A stretch of 64,000 bases of DNA from Rhodohalobacter barkolensis (lineage in GTDB: Bacteria; Bacteroidota; Rhodothermia; Balneolales; Balneolaceae), in contig NZ_PISP01000002.1 of NCBI RefSeq assembly GCF_002834295.1, positions 186,001 to 250,000 of the forward strand. The letters are read 5' to 3'. The position numbers were made by a program, and so were the translations under genes. Below the pieces are notes generated by a model, which was not told the DNA's origin, did not search any database, and worked only from the letters and a program-made list of their open reading frames with translations. How positions within the stretch are numbered: position 1 is the first letter of the stretch; every line of letters starts with the position of its first letter. Shown piece after piece: positions 44,865 through 53,675 of this stretch.

Positions 44865-45569
44865 ATGAAGCAACCGGAAATATATAAACTGGAAGGCGAG
44901 AAAAGAGATTTAGGGAAAAAATCAGTAGCTCAATTGAGAGACGATCTGAAAGTACCTGCTGTTCTTTACGGTCCTAAAGTAGAAGAGAACGTTCACTTTT
45001 CCATTTCGGAAGTGGATATTGAGAAGATTCTCTCATCATCTGAAACCAAACTGCAAGAGTTGACCGTCGACGGGACAACCTATAAAACTCTTCTGAAGAA
45101 TGTTGAGTTTGATCCGGTTACCGATCGGGTTCTGCATGCCGATTTCTACGTATTGGATGAATCACAGCGTGTGAAACTGAAGATTCCAATTCGACTTACC
45201 GGAACGGCTATCGGTGTTCGCGACGGTGGTGGACGTGTATTCCAAACTATGCGTATTGTACGTGTTAAGGTAATGCCTGACAAAATTCCTGCAGAATTTG
45301 AATTGGATATTACTGATCTTGGAATAGGTGATTCTTTACACGTAAGCGAGCTGGACATGGAAGGAATTGATCCGCTTGATGATCCGCGCCGTACAATCGT
45401 TACCATTGCTCCTCCAAAATCTGAAGCACTGTTTACAACCTCTATTGAACCTGACGAAGAAGAACTTCTTGAAGGTGAAGAGGCTGAAGAGCTTGCTGAA
45501 GGAGAAGAGGCACCTGAAGGTGAAGAAGCAGCTGAAGGCGAAGAAGGAAAAGAAAGCAAAGAAGAATAA
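44865..45569 (+). CDS. rplY: Ribosomal protein bL25, Ctc form with acidic tail
   Basis: 5S rRNA-binding large-subunit protein, 234 residues. L25 core (about 1-95: KLEGEKRDLGKKSVAQLRDDLKVPAVLYG) plus the Ctc beta domain (to about 185: LKIPIRLTGTAIGVRDGGGRVFQTMR). The last ~45 residues are a run of Glu/Gly/Ala repeats of the EGEEA type, made of imperfect DNA repeats. The tail is far more acidic than in short L25 and is probably disordered. It lies 19 bases after prs and 16 before pth, a conserved order. Confidence 0.94.
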   Translation: MKQPEIYKLEGEKRDLGKKSVAQLRDDLKVPAVLYGPKVEENVHFSISEVDIEKILSSSETKLQELTVDGTTYKTLLKNVEFDPVTDRVLHADFYVLDESQRVKLKIPIRLTGTAIGVRDGGGRVFQTMRIVRVKVMPDKIPAEFELDITDLGIGDSLHVSELDMEGIDPLDDPRRTIVTIAPPKSEALFTTSIEPDEEELLEGEEAEELAEGEEAPEGEEAAEGEEGKESKEE

Positions 45570-45584
45570 AATAAACTCTTTGTT

Positions 45585-46142
45585 ATGGCACTGATTGTTG
45601 GCCTGGGGAATCCGGGTTCTGATTATAAAAGTACGCGCCATAACGTAGGTTTTGAGGTGATCGATAACCTCGCCGAAAAACTATCCATCTCTTTTGATCC
45701 CGATAACGGCCTTTACCAAAAAGGTGAAGGCCGTTTTAAGGGACAATCCGTAGTTCTGATAAAGCCCACCACATTTATGAACAGAAGCGGAAAAGCTATT
45801 ACGAAAGCACTGGCAGAAACCGGTTTTGATAAATCAGAATGTTTAGTCTGTTACGATGATATCAATCTTGAACCCGGGCAAATTCGACTGAGGCCTGGAG
45901 GGAGTGCCGGCGGCCACAACGGTATTTCAGATATCATAGAAAAACTGCAGACAAAATCTTTCCCCCGACTGCGTGTGGGCATTGGCAAAGAGTTTTCACG
46001 GGGCAAACAGGCCGAGTATGTGCTTGATCCATTTACAGCAGAACAGCGAGAGGAGATTGATAAATCGATTGATCTTGCATCAGATGCAATTTTGACGTTT
46101 CTTCGTGGTGGAATTGACATTGCAATGAATGAATTTAACTAA
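45585..46142 (+). CDS. pth: Peptidyl-tRNA hydrolase
   Basis: Recycles tRNAs from peptidyl-tRNA drop-off. 185 residues. ALIVGLGNPGSDYKSTRHNVGFEVID carries the catalytic His and Asn region, and KPTTFMNRSGKA, CYDDINLEPG (Asp) and GSAGGHNGISDIIEKL are the other conserved boxes. It overlaps nothing but sits 16 bases after rplY, in the frequent rplY-pth pair. Confidence 0.97.
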   Translation: MALIVGLGNPGSDYKSTRHNVGFEVIDNLAEKLSISFDPDNGLYQKGEGRFKGQSVVLIKPTTFMNRSGKAITKALAETGFDKSECLVCYDDINLEPGQIRLRPGGSAGGHNGISDIIEKLQTKSFPRLRVGIGKEFSRGKQAEYVLDPFTAEQREEIDKSIDLASDAILTFLRGGIDIAMNEFN

Positions 46143-46178
46143 TTCGATACTATCGCTAACTGAAAACCAATAAAAACT

Positions 46179-48407
46179 ATGGTTAATACAATACTCTACT
46201 TAATACCGGTGGCTGGGGTAATTGCCCTTCTTTACACCTATTTTAAATCTGCCTGGGTAACTAAACAAGAAATTGGAACCGAACGAATGGAGCGCATCAG
46301 CAAAAGTATTGCGAGCGGTGCCATGGCATTCCTGAAAGCTGAATATCGGGTACTTGCCGTATTTGTACTGGTAGTTGCTGTAATACTTGGCGTCAGTGCT
46401 GACCCTACCACCTCAAGCTGGATGGTAGCGATCTCTTTTGTGGTTGGTGCTATCTGTTCAGGTTTGGCTGGATTCATAGGAATGAAAGTTGCTACCAAAG
46501 CCAATGTCAGAACTACTCATGCTGCACGAACGAGCCTTGGAAGAGGACTTGAAGTAGCATTTGCCGGTGGTTCCGTTATGGGACTTGGTGTAGTTGGACT
46601 TGGTGTACTTGGACTTAGTTTATTATTCATCATTTTTGGTAATGTTTTTGGCCTTGAAGGTGGAGAAGCCGTAAATAAAGTATTGGCTATTGTAACCGGA
46701 TTTTCCTTTGGCGCTTCTTCTATTGCACTTTTTGCGCGTGTTGGCGGTGGTATTTATACCAAGGCTGCTGATGTTGGAGCCGACCTTGTAGGTAAAGTTG
46801 AAGCCGGAATTCCCGAAGATCACCCATTAAACCCTGCAACGATTGCAGATAACGTTGGTGATAACGTAGGTGATGTTGCCGGAATGGGTGCTGACCTTTT
46901 TGAATCTTATGTGGGTTCTATAATTGGTACTATGGTGCTGGGTGCAGCTTTTATTGCAGGTGCCACAATTGATGGAGCTGTTTGGGCAGATGCCTTTAAC
47001 GGACTTTCTGCCGTGATGCTTCCGCTTGTTCTTGCTGGTGTTGGAATTCTGACTTCTATTCTTGGAACATTCTTTGTACGTGTGAAAGAAGGTGGCGATC
47101 CCCAGAAAGCATTGAATATGGGTGAATTTATATCAGCTTTCGTAATGCTTGTAGCTTCTTTCTTTATTATTACCTGGATGCTACCTGAAACATGGACATT
47201 CAACGGTGAAGTTTACAGTAGCATGGGAGTTTTCTGGGCCACTATCTTCGGTCTTGCTGCCGGACTTGGAATTGGCTTGATCACTGAGCACTACACCGGA
47301 ACCGGAACTAAGCCGGTTTGGTCGATTGTGAAGCAGTCTGTTACAGGATCTGCAACAAATATTATCGCCGGACTTGGTGTAGGTATGATCTCAACTGCGA
47401 TCCCTATTCTTATTATCGCTGTTGCAATTATCGGTGCTTATGAATTTGCCGGACTGTACGGTATCGCAATCGCCGCTGTTGGAATGCTTTCAAACACAGG
47501 TATTCAGTTAGCTGTTGATGCATACGGACCAATATCTGATAATGCCGGTGGTATTGCAGAGATGGCCGAGCTTCCCGGTGAAGTTCGTGAGCGTACCGAC
47601 AAGCTTGATGCTGTAGGTAACACTACCGCTGCTATTGGGAAAGGTTTTGCGATCGGTTCTGCCGCACTTACTGCACTTGCTCTTTTTGCCGCTTTCATTA
47701 CAGCTTTTGAGGCTGTAAACCCGGGAGTAGAGGTAATTATCAGTGTAACCAATCCTTCTGTGATGGCTGCACTGTTTGTAGGAGCAATGTTACCATTCTT
47801 ATTCTCTGCTCTTTCTATGAATGCAGTAGGACGTGCTGCAATGAGCATGATCGAAGAAGTGCGTCGTCAGTTCCGTGATATTCCAGAATTGACCAAAGCA
47901 CTTGCTGCCATGAACCGTAACGAAGGAAAGAAATTAGCAGACTGGTCAGATGAAGATCGTACTACTTTTGAAGATGCTGACGGTAAAGCCGAATACGAAA
48001 AATGTGTTGAGATCTCAACTCAGGCTTCTATTCGTGAAATGGTAGTTCCCGGCCTTTTAGCCGTGATCGTTCCCGTTCTTTTCGGCTTTGTACCAGGATT
48101 TATCAGCGACAGCCCAACTCTCGGTGCTGAAATGCTTGGTGGTCTTCTTGCAGGTGTAACTTCTGCCGGTGTTCTTATGGCACTCTTCCAGTCTAACGCT
48201 GGTGGTGCATGGGATAACGCCAAAAAGATGATCGAAGAAGGCGTGACTATTGACGGTGTTGAATACGGAAAAGGCTCTGAGCCTCACAAAGCCGGTGTTG
48301 TTGGAGACACTGTTGGTGATCCATTCAAGGACACTTCAGGCCCATCTCTGAACATCTTGCTTAAGTTGATGTCAGTTGTTGCACTTGTGATTGCAACAAT
48401 GATTTAA
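46179..48407 (+). CDS. hppA: K+-dependent membrane pyrophosphatase
   Basis: Inner-membrane pump using PPi hydrolysis to export H+ or Na+, 742 residues, about 16 helices. PPi site: [32 protein letters not shown] and the late [14 protein letters not shown]. The [24 protein letters not shown] stretch has Ala where K+-independent enzymes have Lys, so K+ dependence is expected. I cannot decide Na+ versus H+ by eye. Last of the tRNA-Gln/prs/rplY/pth run, followed by a terminator. Confidence 0.96.
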   Translation: MVNTILYLIPVAGVIALLYTYFKSAWVTKQEIGTERMERISKSIASGAMAFLKAEYRVLAVFVLVVAVILGVSADPTTSSWMVAISFVVGAICSGLAGFIGMKVATKANVRTTHAARTSLGRGLEVAFAGGSVMGLGVVGLGVLGLSLLFIIFGNVFGLEGGEAVNKVLAIVTGFSFGASSIALFARVGGGIYTKAADVGADLVGKVEAGIPEDHPLNPATIADNVGDNVGDVAGMGADLFESYVGSIIGTMVLGAAFIAGATIDGAVWADAFNGLSAVMLPLVLAGVGILTSILGTFFVRVKEGGDPQKALNMGEFISAFVMLVASFFIITWMLPETWTFNGEVYSSMGVFWATIFGLAAGLGIGLITEHYTGTGTKPVWSIVKQSVTGSATNIIAGLGVGMISTAIPILIIAVAIIGAYEFAGLYGIAIAAVGMLSNTGIQLAVDAYGPISDNAGGIAEMAELPGEVRERTDKLDAVGNTTAAIGKGFAIGSAALTALALFAAFITAFEAVNPGVEVIISVTNPSVMAALFVGAMLPFLFSALSMNAVGRAAMSMIEEVRRQFRDIPELTKALAAMNRNEGKKLADWSDEDRTTFEDADGKAEYEKCVEISTQASIREMVVPGLLAVIVPVLFGFVPGFISDSPTLGAEMLGGLLAGVTSAGVLMALFQSNAGGAWDNAKKMIEEGVTIDGVEYGKGSEPHKAGVVGDTVGDPFKDTSGPSLNILLKLMSVVALVIATMI

Positions 48408-48435
48408 CTTCAACTTAGATAGTTTACTAAGTTTT

Positions 48436-48467
48436 AAAACCCCGGCGAGAAATTGTCGGGGTTTTTT
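48436..48467 (+). terminator. Terminator after hppA
   Basis: Stem AAAACCCCGGC/GTCGGGGTTTT with an 8-base loop and a run of six T. It ends the prs-rplY-pth-hppA unit. Confidence 0.9.
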
Positions 48468-48509
48468 ATTTGTTTTCAATTGAAACTCAATTCAAAATGA
48501 ACGTGATCT

Positions 48510-49172
48510 ATGACTGACATTTTTAAACTTATTTATGAACACGATTTACGCCTCGATCAGCTTAGAGAACGACAACTGGACCGTAATAAGCAGGAGGTGT
48601 CAGGCAGCATTGAAGACTTTCTGAAACCCGACCCGACCTATTCTAAGTTTTACTTTTCAGGCAGTCTGCTCAGTAAAAATGAGTTTGGGTTGAGTTGCAT
48701 GGTTCACTTCGATGAATTTTTAGATCGATTTTCCTCAGCTCTATCTGACTATCAGGTTTACCGGCGGGATCAAAGGGTTAGCCTAAAAGAAGCCGTAGCA
48801 GATACAGAACTTGGAATACCACTCATTCTTACGAAGAGTGAGAGTAACGCCTGGACGGATTTAGATTTAAACCTGGACATAGATAGCAACGTAGGTCACA
48901 AGAAAGAGGGTCTGTCTGAAGTGTTGAAGAGTGAAGACTTGGTACTCTACAAAGAACCGGCTCATAATGGGTTTGATCTTCATCTGTTTTCCCGAGTAAA
49001 CATATACAACTCCTTTTTTGAACAGTTTCAAAAAATGGTCTCTGAAAACTTTCGGTTTTTCAGCATTAATGGAAAGAGAGTACGTTCAGAGCGTAAATTC
49101 TATTTTGAAACGTGGACACTGGATCGTCCGCCACACGGCGTAGAAGAGGTGTTTAAGGAAACGGTTCTTTAA
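48510..49172 (+). CDS. Hypothetical protein, no recognised family
   Basis: 220 residues, no signal peptide or membrane segment, acidic and mostly soluble. The N-terminus is helical (MTDIFKLIYEHDLRLDQLRERQLDRN), followed by mixed strands, e.g. YSKFYFSGSLLSKNEFGLSCMVHFDEFLDRF and VYRRDQRVSLKEAVADTELGIPLIL. It ends KFYFETWTLDRPPHGVEEVFKETVL. I recognise no motif. Convergent with the methyltransferase gene, 7 bases apart. Confidence 0.75.
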   Translation: MTDIFKLIYEHDLRLDQLRERQLDRNKQEVSGSIEDFLKPDPTYSKFYFSGSLLSKNEFGLSCMVHFDEFLDRFSSALSDYQVYRRDQRVSLKEAVADTELGIPLILTKSESNAWTDLDLNLDIDSNVGHKKEGLSEVLKSEDLVLYKEPAHNGFDLHLFSRVNIYNSFFEQFQKMVSENFRFFSINGKRVRSERKFYFETWTLDRPPHGVEEVFKETVL

Positions 49173-49179
49173 TAAGTCA

Positions 49180-49917
49180 TTACTGTAGTTTTGCGATCAT
49201 AATCATGCGTGGAGAGTCTGACTGAAATACCCCGCCCTCATAATCACCATAGGTTTTAGTGATTTCATATCCGGAACGATTGAGCTCAGATTTAAACCAA
49301 TCCAGATCATAGAGTTTTACTCTCTCTATATATTTTACGGGTTTATCCAATGATTCTCCTTTAAATTGAATGGATTTAAATACCATCTCATCTTCAATTT
49401 TCCGGGTAACCTGATAGGCAAGATTTTCATAAACTCCGCTTTCGGACGGTACTAAATTTTTCTCCACATACTCGGGGTTCAGATAGTCGATAAAAAGTAT
49501 TCCGTCCTTTCTGAGATTTTTAGCAGTTGTTCTCAAGATGCGTTTGTTCTCTTCATCTTCCAGAAAATAACCAAATGTCGTGAACAGGTTCACAATCGCA
49601 TCAAACTGTTTGGGAATGGGATCTCTCATGTCCCTGATATAAAAATCAACGTTTTTAAGGTTTTTCTCTTTTGCATTGGATTTGGCCTTTTGGATGGCCT
49701 TTTTCGAAAGATCAATACCAGTAACATGATAGCCCCTTTTTGCCAATGCTAAAGAATTACGCCCCCGTCCGCATCCCAAATCAAGGATATTTTTATAGTC
49801 CGAAACAGGGATTTCTTTCTCAATCAAATCAGCTATTCTGGAAGCTTCCTTTTCGTCACGTTTCGAGTATAATTTTTCGTAAAGGGGGCTGTCAAACCAA
49901 TCCTCAAACCAGCTCAT
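49180..49917 (-). CDS. Class I SAM-dependent methyltransferase
   Basis: 245 residues. Rossmann-like methyltransferase: motif I ILDLGCGRGRNSLALAKRG, motif II VTGIDLSKKAIQKAKSNA, then VDFYIRDMRDPIP and FDAIVNLFTTFGYF (motif IV), GILFIDYLNPEYVEKNL (V-VI). The C-terminal third resembles small-molecule methyltransferases of the UbiE/Tam type with a lid. Substrate unknown. Divergent from pyrF. Confidence 0.9.
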   Translation of the reverse strand: MSWFEDWFDSPLYEKLYSKRDEKEASRIADLIEKEIPVSDYKNILDLGCGRGRNSLALAKRGYHVTGIDLSKKAIQKAKSNAKEKNLKNVDFYIRDMRDPIPKQFDAIVNLFTTFGYFLEDEENKRILRTTAKNLRKDGILFIDYLNPEYVEKNLVPSESGVYENLAYQVTRKIEDEMVFKSIQFKGESLDKPVKYIERVKLYDLDWFKSELNRSGYEITKTYGDYEGGVFQSDSPRMIMIAKLQ

Positions 49918-50012
49918 AGCTTATTTACCTGTCTGTTTATAATTGCTTGAATACGGGCTCAATCTTAGGCTTTTAATTATTATCTTCCAAAAGTTTAGAA
50001 TTAAAACCATTT

Positions 50013-50852
50013 ATGAATTACACAGAAAAACTAAAGCGTTCAGTAAAATCTTCAAATTCTATTCTTTGTGTGGGGCTGGATCCGGTTCCTGAAAATATAC
50101 CGCAAACATTGCGGAACCAATATAAAGATGACGCTGAACTGATTTTCGAATTTTGCAGAAGAGTAGTTGAGTCTACTAAAGTTCATGCTTGTGCTTTTAA
50201 ACCAAATGTCGCTTTTTTTGAGGCATTGGGCGTGCCCGGCTGGGAAGCATTTGAAAAGCTTTTGGATGTAATACCCTCCAACCGAATTGTGATAGCGGAT
50301 GCTAAACGGGGCGACATTGGAAATACGGCATCGATGTATAAACGAACATACTTCGATCGCTATCAGAATGATGCTATAACACTGAATCCATTAATGGGTC
50401 TGGATACATTAGATCCGTTTATGAATGACTCTTCAAAAGGGGTTTATGTTTTAGCGTTGACTTCAAATTCCGGTTCAGCAGACTTTCTGCAACGCCGGTT
50501 CCAGGGGCGATTGTCGCTCGGGGAGTATATTTCGGAGGAACTGTCAAAAAAGCAGTCCGTTTGTTCAACACACATTGGAATGGTTGTTGGTGCCACACAA
50601 ATCGAATCCATTGCGCCCGTGTTAAATGCTTTTCCGCAATCAAATTTATTGATTCCCGGCATTGGAGCTCAGGGGGGATCCATTGTGGAATTAGATAAAG
50701 CGCTGGACAGGCATACCGGTATTCCGGTTGTTAACTCATCTCGAGGTATTATTTATGCAGGAGGAGATGAGGAAAACTGGTCGGAGTTGGTTTCTGAAAA
50801 AGCATCTGAATTAAAAGAAAACTTAAATAGAATTACCGTCAGATATGTCTGA
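50013..50852 (+). CDS. pyrF: Orotidine 5'-phosphate decarboxylase (type 2)
   Basis: Last step of UMP synthesis. 279 residues, the long type-2 form. The catalytic motif is VIADAKRGDIGNTA, with Lys in the DxKxxDI box. SILCVGLDPVPENIP and ACAFKPNVAFFEALG contact the ribose-phosphate, and LIPGIGAQGG and VNSSRGIIYAG close the barrel. The rnhA start overlaps the pyrF end by 8 bases, so the two are translationally coupled. Confidence 0.96.
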   Translation: MNYTEKLKRSVKSSNSILCVGLDPVPENIPQTLRNQYKDDAELIFEFCRRVVESTKVHACAFKPNVAFFEALGVPGWEAFEKLLDVIPSNRIVIADAKRGDIGNTASMYKRTYFDRYQNDAITLNPLMGLDTLDPFMNDSSKGVYVLALTSNSGSADFLQRRFQGRLSLGEYISEELSKKQSVCSTHIGMVVGATQIESIAPVLNAFPQSNLLIPGIGAQGGSIVELDKALDRHTGIPVVNSSRGIIYAGGDEENWSELVSEKASELKENLNRITVRYV

Positions 50853-51294
50853 TAAATTACCCGAAGTTATCCTCTATACAGATGGAGCATGCAGTGGAAA
50901 TCCCGGACCGGGAGGGTGGGGAGCACTGCTGATGTGGAATGGAAAGCGCAAGGAGCTCAGCGGAGGCGCGCCCGAGACGACCAACAATCGTATGGAGATG
51001 AGAGCAGTTATTGAGGGTCTTAAAGCCCTGAACAAAAGATGTCATGTAAAGATACATAGCGACAGTGCTCTGATTATCAATGCATTTACACATGGCTGGA
51101 TAGAAAACTGGCAAAAACGTGGTTGGAAAAAATCGAATAAAAAGCCGGTTGAGAACAAAGAGCTTTGGCAGGAAATGTTGAAAGCAGCTCAGCCGCATAA
51201 GGTCAGCTGGATCAAAGTGAAAGGACATTCCGACAATGAGCTCAATAACCATGTGGATGCTTTGGCGGTTGCAGAATCACAAAAGTATCTCTAA
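50845..51294 (+). CDS. rnhA: Ribonuclease HI
   Basis: Removes RNA in RNA-DNA hybrids. 149 residues, single domain. The catalytic acids are visible: Asp in ILYTDGACSGNPGPGGWGALL, Glu in NNRMEMRAVIEGL, Asp in IHSDSALIINAF, and Asp in HSDNELNNHVDALA. The GWKKSNKKPVENKELW basic handle is present. Starts inside the pyrF 3' end. Confidence 0.97.
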   Translation: MSDKLPEVILYTDGACSGNPGPGGWGALLMWNGKRKELSGGAPETTNNRMEMRAVIEGLKALNKRCHVKIHSDSALIINAFTHGWIENWQKRGWKKSNKKPVENKELWQEMLKAAQPHKVSWIKVKGHSDNELNNHVDALAVAESQKYL

Positions 51295-51331
51295 ACAGAG
51301 TAGTTGCCAATAACAATGATATCTCGACAGA

Positions 51332-52681
51332 ATGAGAAGAGCCCGTAAAGAAACCCCTCGTGCATCCAATAAAGAAATATTTGGGTGGGCAATGTTTGAT
51401 TTTGCAAATCAGGCATACACGCTGCTTATCATCACAGTGATTTTCCCTGTACTGTTTACCACCGTAATTGTGGGCGATGCTGATAATGATTTCCGGCTGG
51501 GGAATTTGCTGTGGAGTATTGCGCTTTCTGTCAGCTACTTTTTGGTTGTGCTTTCAGGGCCCATTTTTGGTGCAATCATGGATTATTCGGCGTTAAAGAA
51601 AAAGTTTCTTTTTTATAGCTACTTGCTAACGATTTTTGCTACGGCCTTACTCTATTTTGTTGAACCCGGCCTGGTTGTTCTTGGAGTGATTTTAATTATT
51701 ATCTCTAATTTTGCCTACTCCATTGGGGAAAACTTTATTGCATCATTTCTTCCCAGTCTCGGACCGCCACGCGACCTTGGGAAAATTTCAGGATTTGGCT
51801 GGGCGCTGGGATATATAGGCGGATTGGTAGCTGCCGGGTTTGTAATTGTTTACCTGGGAGATGCTACTGCAGAAAATTTTGAGCGTATACGATGGGTTGG
51901 CCCGTATGCAGCTCTGTTTTTTATGCTAACGGCCATCCCTACATTTCTTTGGGTTAAAGAGCCCGGAGCCCGAAAGGAGTTGCCTGCCGGTGAGACTTTC
52001 GTTTCGATGGGTTTTAAACGGTTAGGAGATACCATGAAAGAGATCGGCGAATTTCGCGATCTGGCCATCTTCCTTATCTCGGTTTTTTTTGCAATGGCAG
52101 GAATATATATCGTTATCTCGTTTGCATTTATTTACGGTGATCAGGTTGTGAAATGGAATGAAACCGTTCGGGTTTTAATGTTTGTAGTAGTACAGATCAC
52201 TGCGGCAATCGGAGCATTCTCCTTTGGTTTCTTACAAGATCGTATAGGCGCAAAAACAACGTACAATATCACACTGCTGCTCTGGTTTTTGGGGGTTTTA
52301 GGAATATGGGCAGTAACAGACATTACCGATTGGATAAATCTGACATTTAGCACGGAATTCGAAGCACAATATGTTTTTCTCTATATCGGTATTATAGCGG
52401 GATTGAGCCTGGGTTCTAGTCAATCAGCCAGCCGGGCATTGGTTGGATTGTTTAGCCCGGAACAGAAATCAGCAGAATTTTTTGGCTTTTGGGGACTCTC
52501 AAATAAGATTGCCGGTGTATTCGGGATTATTGGTTTAGGACTTTTACAGGCCGAATTTGGACTCCAGCAATCTGTACTCTTTTGCGCATTTCTTTTCCTC
52601 ATTGCTATTGTGGTTTGTCTGTTTGTAGACCAACACAGAGGCGAAAAGGCAGCGGACTGGTATCACGATAACAGGGAGTGA
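51332..52681 (+). CDS. MFS transporter, UMF1 (Atg22-like) family
   Basis: 449 residues with twelve predicted helices. The family start EIFGWAMFDFANQAYTLLIITVIFPVLFT matches UMF1 proteins related to the fungal vacuolar amino-acid effluxer Atg22. The central GFGWALGYIGGLVAAGFVIVYL and the late FFGFWGLSNKIAGVFG fit. Substrate unknown; amino acid or small metabolite export is inferred from the family. 37 bases after rnhA on the same strand. Confidence 0.9.
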   Translation: MRRARKETPRASNKEIFGWAMFDFANQAYTLLIITVIFPVLFTTVIVGDADNDFRLGNLLWSIALSVSYFLVVLSGPIFGAIMDYSALKKKFLFYSYLLTIFATALLYFVEPGLVVLGVILIIISNFAYSIGENFIASFLPSLGPPRDLGKISGFGWALGYIGGLVAAGFVIVYLGDATAENFERIRWVGPYAALFFMLTAIPTFLWVKEPGARKELPAGETFVSMGFKRLGDTMKEIGEFRDLAIFLISVFFAMAGIYIVISFAFIYGDQVVKWNETVRVLMFVVVQITAAIGAFSFGFLQDRIGAKTTYNITLLLWFLGVLGIWAVTDITDWINLTFSTEFEAQYVFLYIGIIAGLSLGSSQSASRALVGLFSPEQKSAEFFGFWGLSNKIAGVFGIIGLGLLQAEFGLQQSVLFCAFLFLIAIVVCLFVDQHRGEKAADWYHDNRE

Positions 52682-52859
52682 AAATTTAACAGCAGATTTT
52701 CCGCCATTTTTCTTAGAAAATTTGAAAAAAAGGTAGGTTTTATCCCCTAATATGTTAAATTAAGCCGATTACAGTACAGGGATGGAAAAAAAGTCTTTGC
52801 ACTTAAAAACAAGATGGGAAATCTCATCAGATTAATTACTAACTAAATGGAATATTGAT

Positions 52860-53036
52860 ATGAGCAGAATGGACGAAATCAAAAACCTGACAGCAGAGTT
52901 GGAAGGCGATCTTGACAAGTTTTATAACAAAGGTAATAAGGCTGCAGGTACTCGTGCCCGTAAACAACTGCAAGACCTGAAAAAGCTCTCTCAGGAAATC
53001 CGACTTGAGATCCAGGATATAAAAAACAAAGACTGA
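52860..53036 (+). CDS. Histone H1/Hc1-like small DNA-binding protein
   Basis: 58 residues, below usual length cut-offs, ATG 52860 to TGA 53034-53036. It begins MSRMDEIKNLTAELEGDLDK and continues FYNKGNKAAGTRARKQLQDLKKLSQEIR. This is the compact Bacteroidota histone-H1-like (Hc1-type) form: a helix, the conserved GNKAAGTRARK DNA-contact core, and a second amphipathic helix. It probably binds and condenses DNA in the nucleoid. A strong terminator follows, and the 178 bases before it leave room for its own promoter, so it is likely monocistronic. Confidence 0.88.
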   Translation: MSRMDEIKNLTAELEGDLDKFYNKGNKAAGTRARKQLQDLKKLSQEIRLEIQDIKNKD

Positions 53037-53059
53037 TAAAGTCTACCACACTATTTTAG

Positions 53060-53093
53060 AGCCATCCCGATAGTATCGGCGGTGGCTTTTTTT
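53060..53093 (+). terminator. Terminator after the histone-like gene
   Basis: Stem AGCCA-CCCGAT/ATCGG-TGGCT with small internal mismatches and loop AGT, followed by seven T. Confidence 0.88.
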
Positions 53094-53195
53094 ATGCGAT
53101 CGAGATTCGAAATACCCGCATCAAACCGGTATTAAAAATCCTGTTATATCTCTCGATAATCGTGTAGTTTTAGTGCTCACATAACAGCAAGTTTT

Positions 53196-53675
53196 ATGAA
53201 GAATACTCCATTTCACAAATTACCTCCCCGGGCTATCAGAGTCTGGCAATTGGGAAGCTCTATCGGGAATCTGTTTTTCTTTGGTATCCCGGCAGTTTAT
53301 GCGGCTGTGTTTGGAATGGAATCATTTCACTTTTGGATAGTTGTTACTTCATCTGTAATCATCGCTTTAATATGGGTTTTTTCAGTTGCTGTGCTGCCAT
53401 ATTTAAGTTGGAAGAACTGGCGCTATGCTGTAGATGCAAAGGAGATTGACTTAAAGAGAGGAGTATTGATAAAAAACCGAACGCTGATACCGCTAAGTCG
53501 AGTCCAGCATGTGGATACCCGTCAAGGACCTCTATTACGCTGGTATAACCTTGCCTCGGTTACAATTTCAACGGCAGCTACAACGCATGAGATTCCTGCA
53601 TTGGATGAGGTTATTGCCGATCGTGTTCGGGATCAGATTTCCAAATATGCACGTCTGGCTGAAGAAGATGTTTGA
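53196..53675 (+). CDS. bPH2 membrane protein (YdbS-like)
   Basis: 159 residues. Two N-terminal hydrophobic hairpin helices (about 17-75) precede a bPH2 domain: NWRYAVDAKEIDLKRGVLIKNRTLIPLSRVQHVDTRQGPLLRWYNLASVTISTAATTHEIPALD. This is the smaller partner of the YdbS-YdbT pair. In Bacillus the pair affects resistance to some antimicrobials, the mechanism being unclear. The partner starts within its last codons (ATG 53668), an 8-base overlap, so translation is coupled. Confidence 0.9.
   Translation: MKNTPFHKLPPRAIRVWQLGSSIGNLFFFGIPAVYAAVFGMESFHFWIVVTSSVIIALIWVFSVAVLPYLSWKNWRYAVDAKEIDLKRGVLIKNRTLIPLSRVQHVDTRQGPLLRWYNLASVTISTAATTHEIPALDEVIADRVRDQISKYARLAEEDV

Noticed and set aside
53509-53667. 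Possible frameshifted longer YdbT start
   Set aside because: The upstream part reads through the YdbS gene in another frame; the ATG at 53668 with an 8-base overlap explains both genes without a frameshift.
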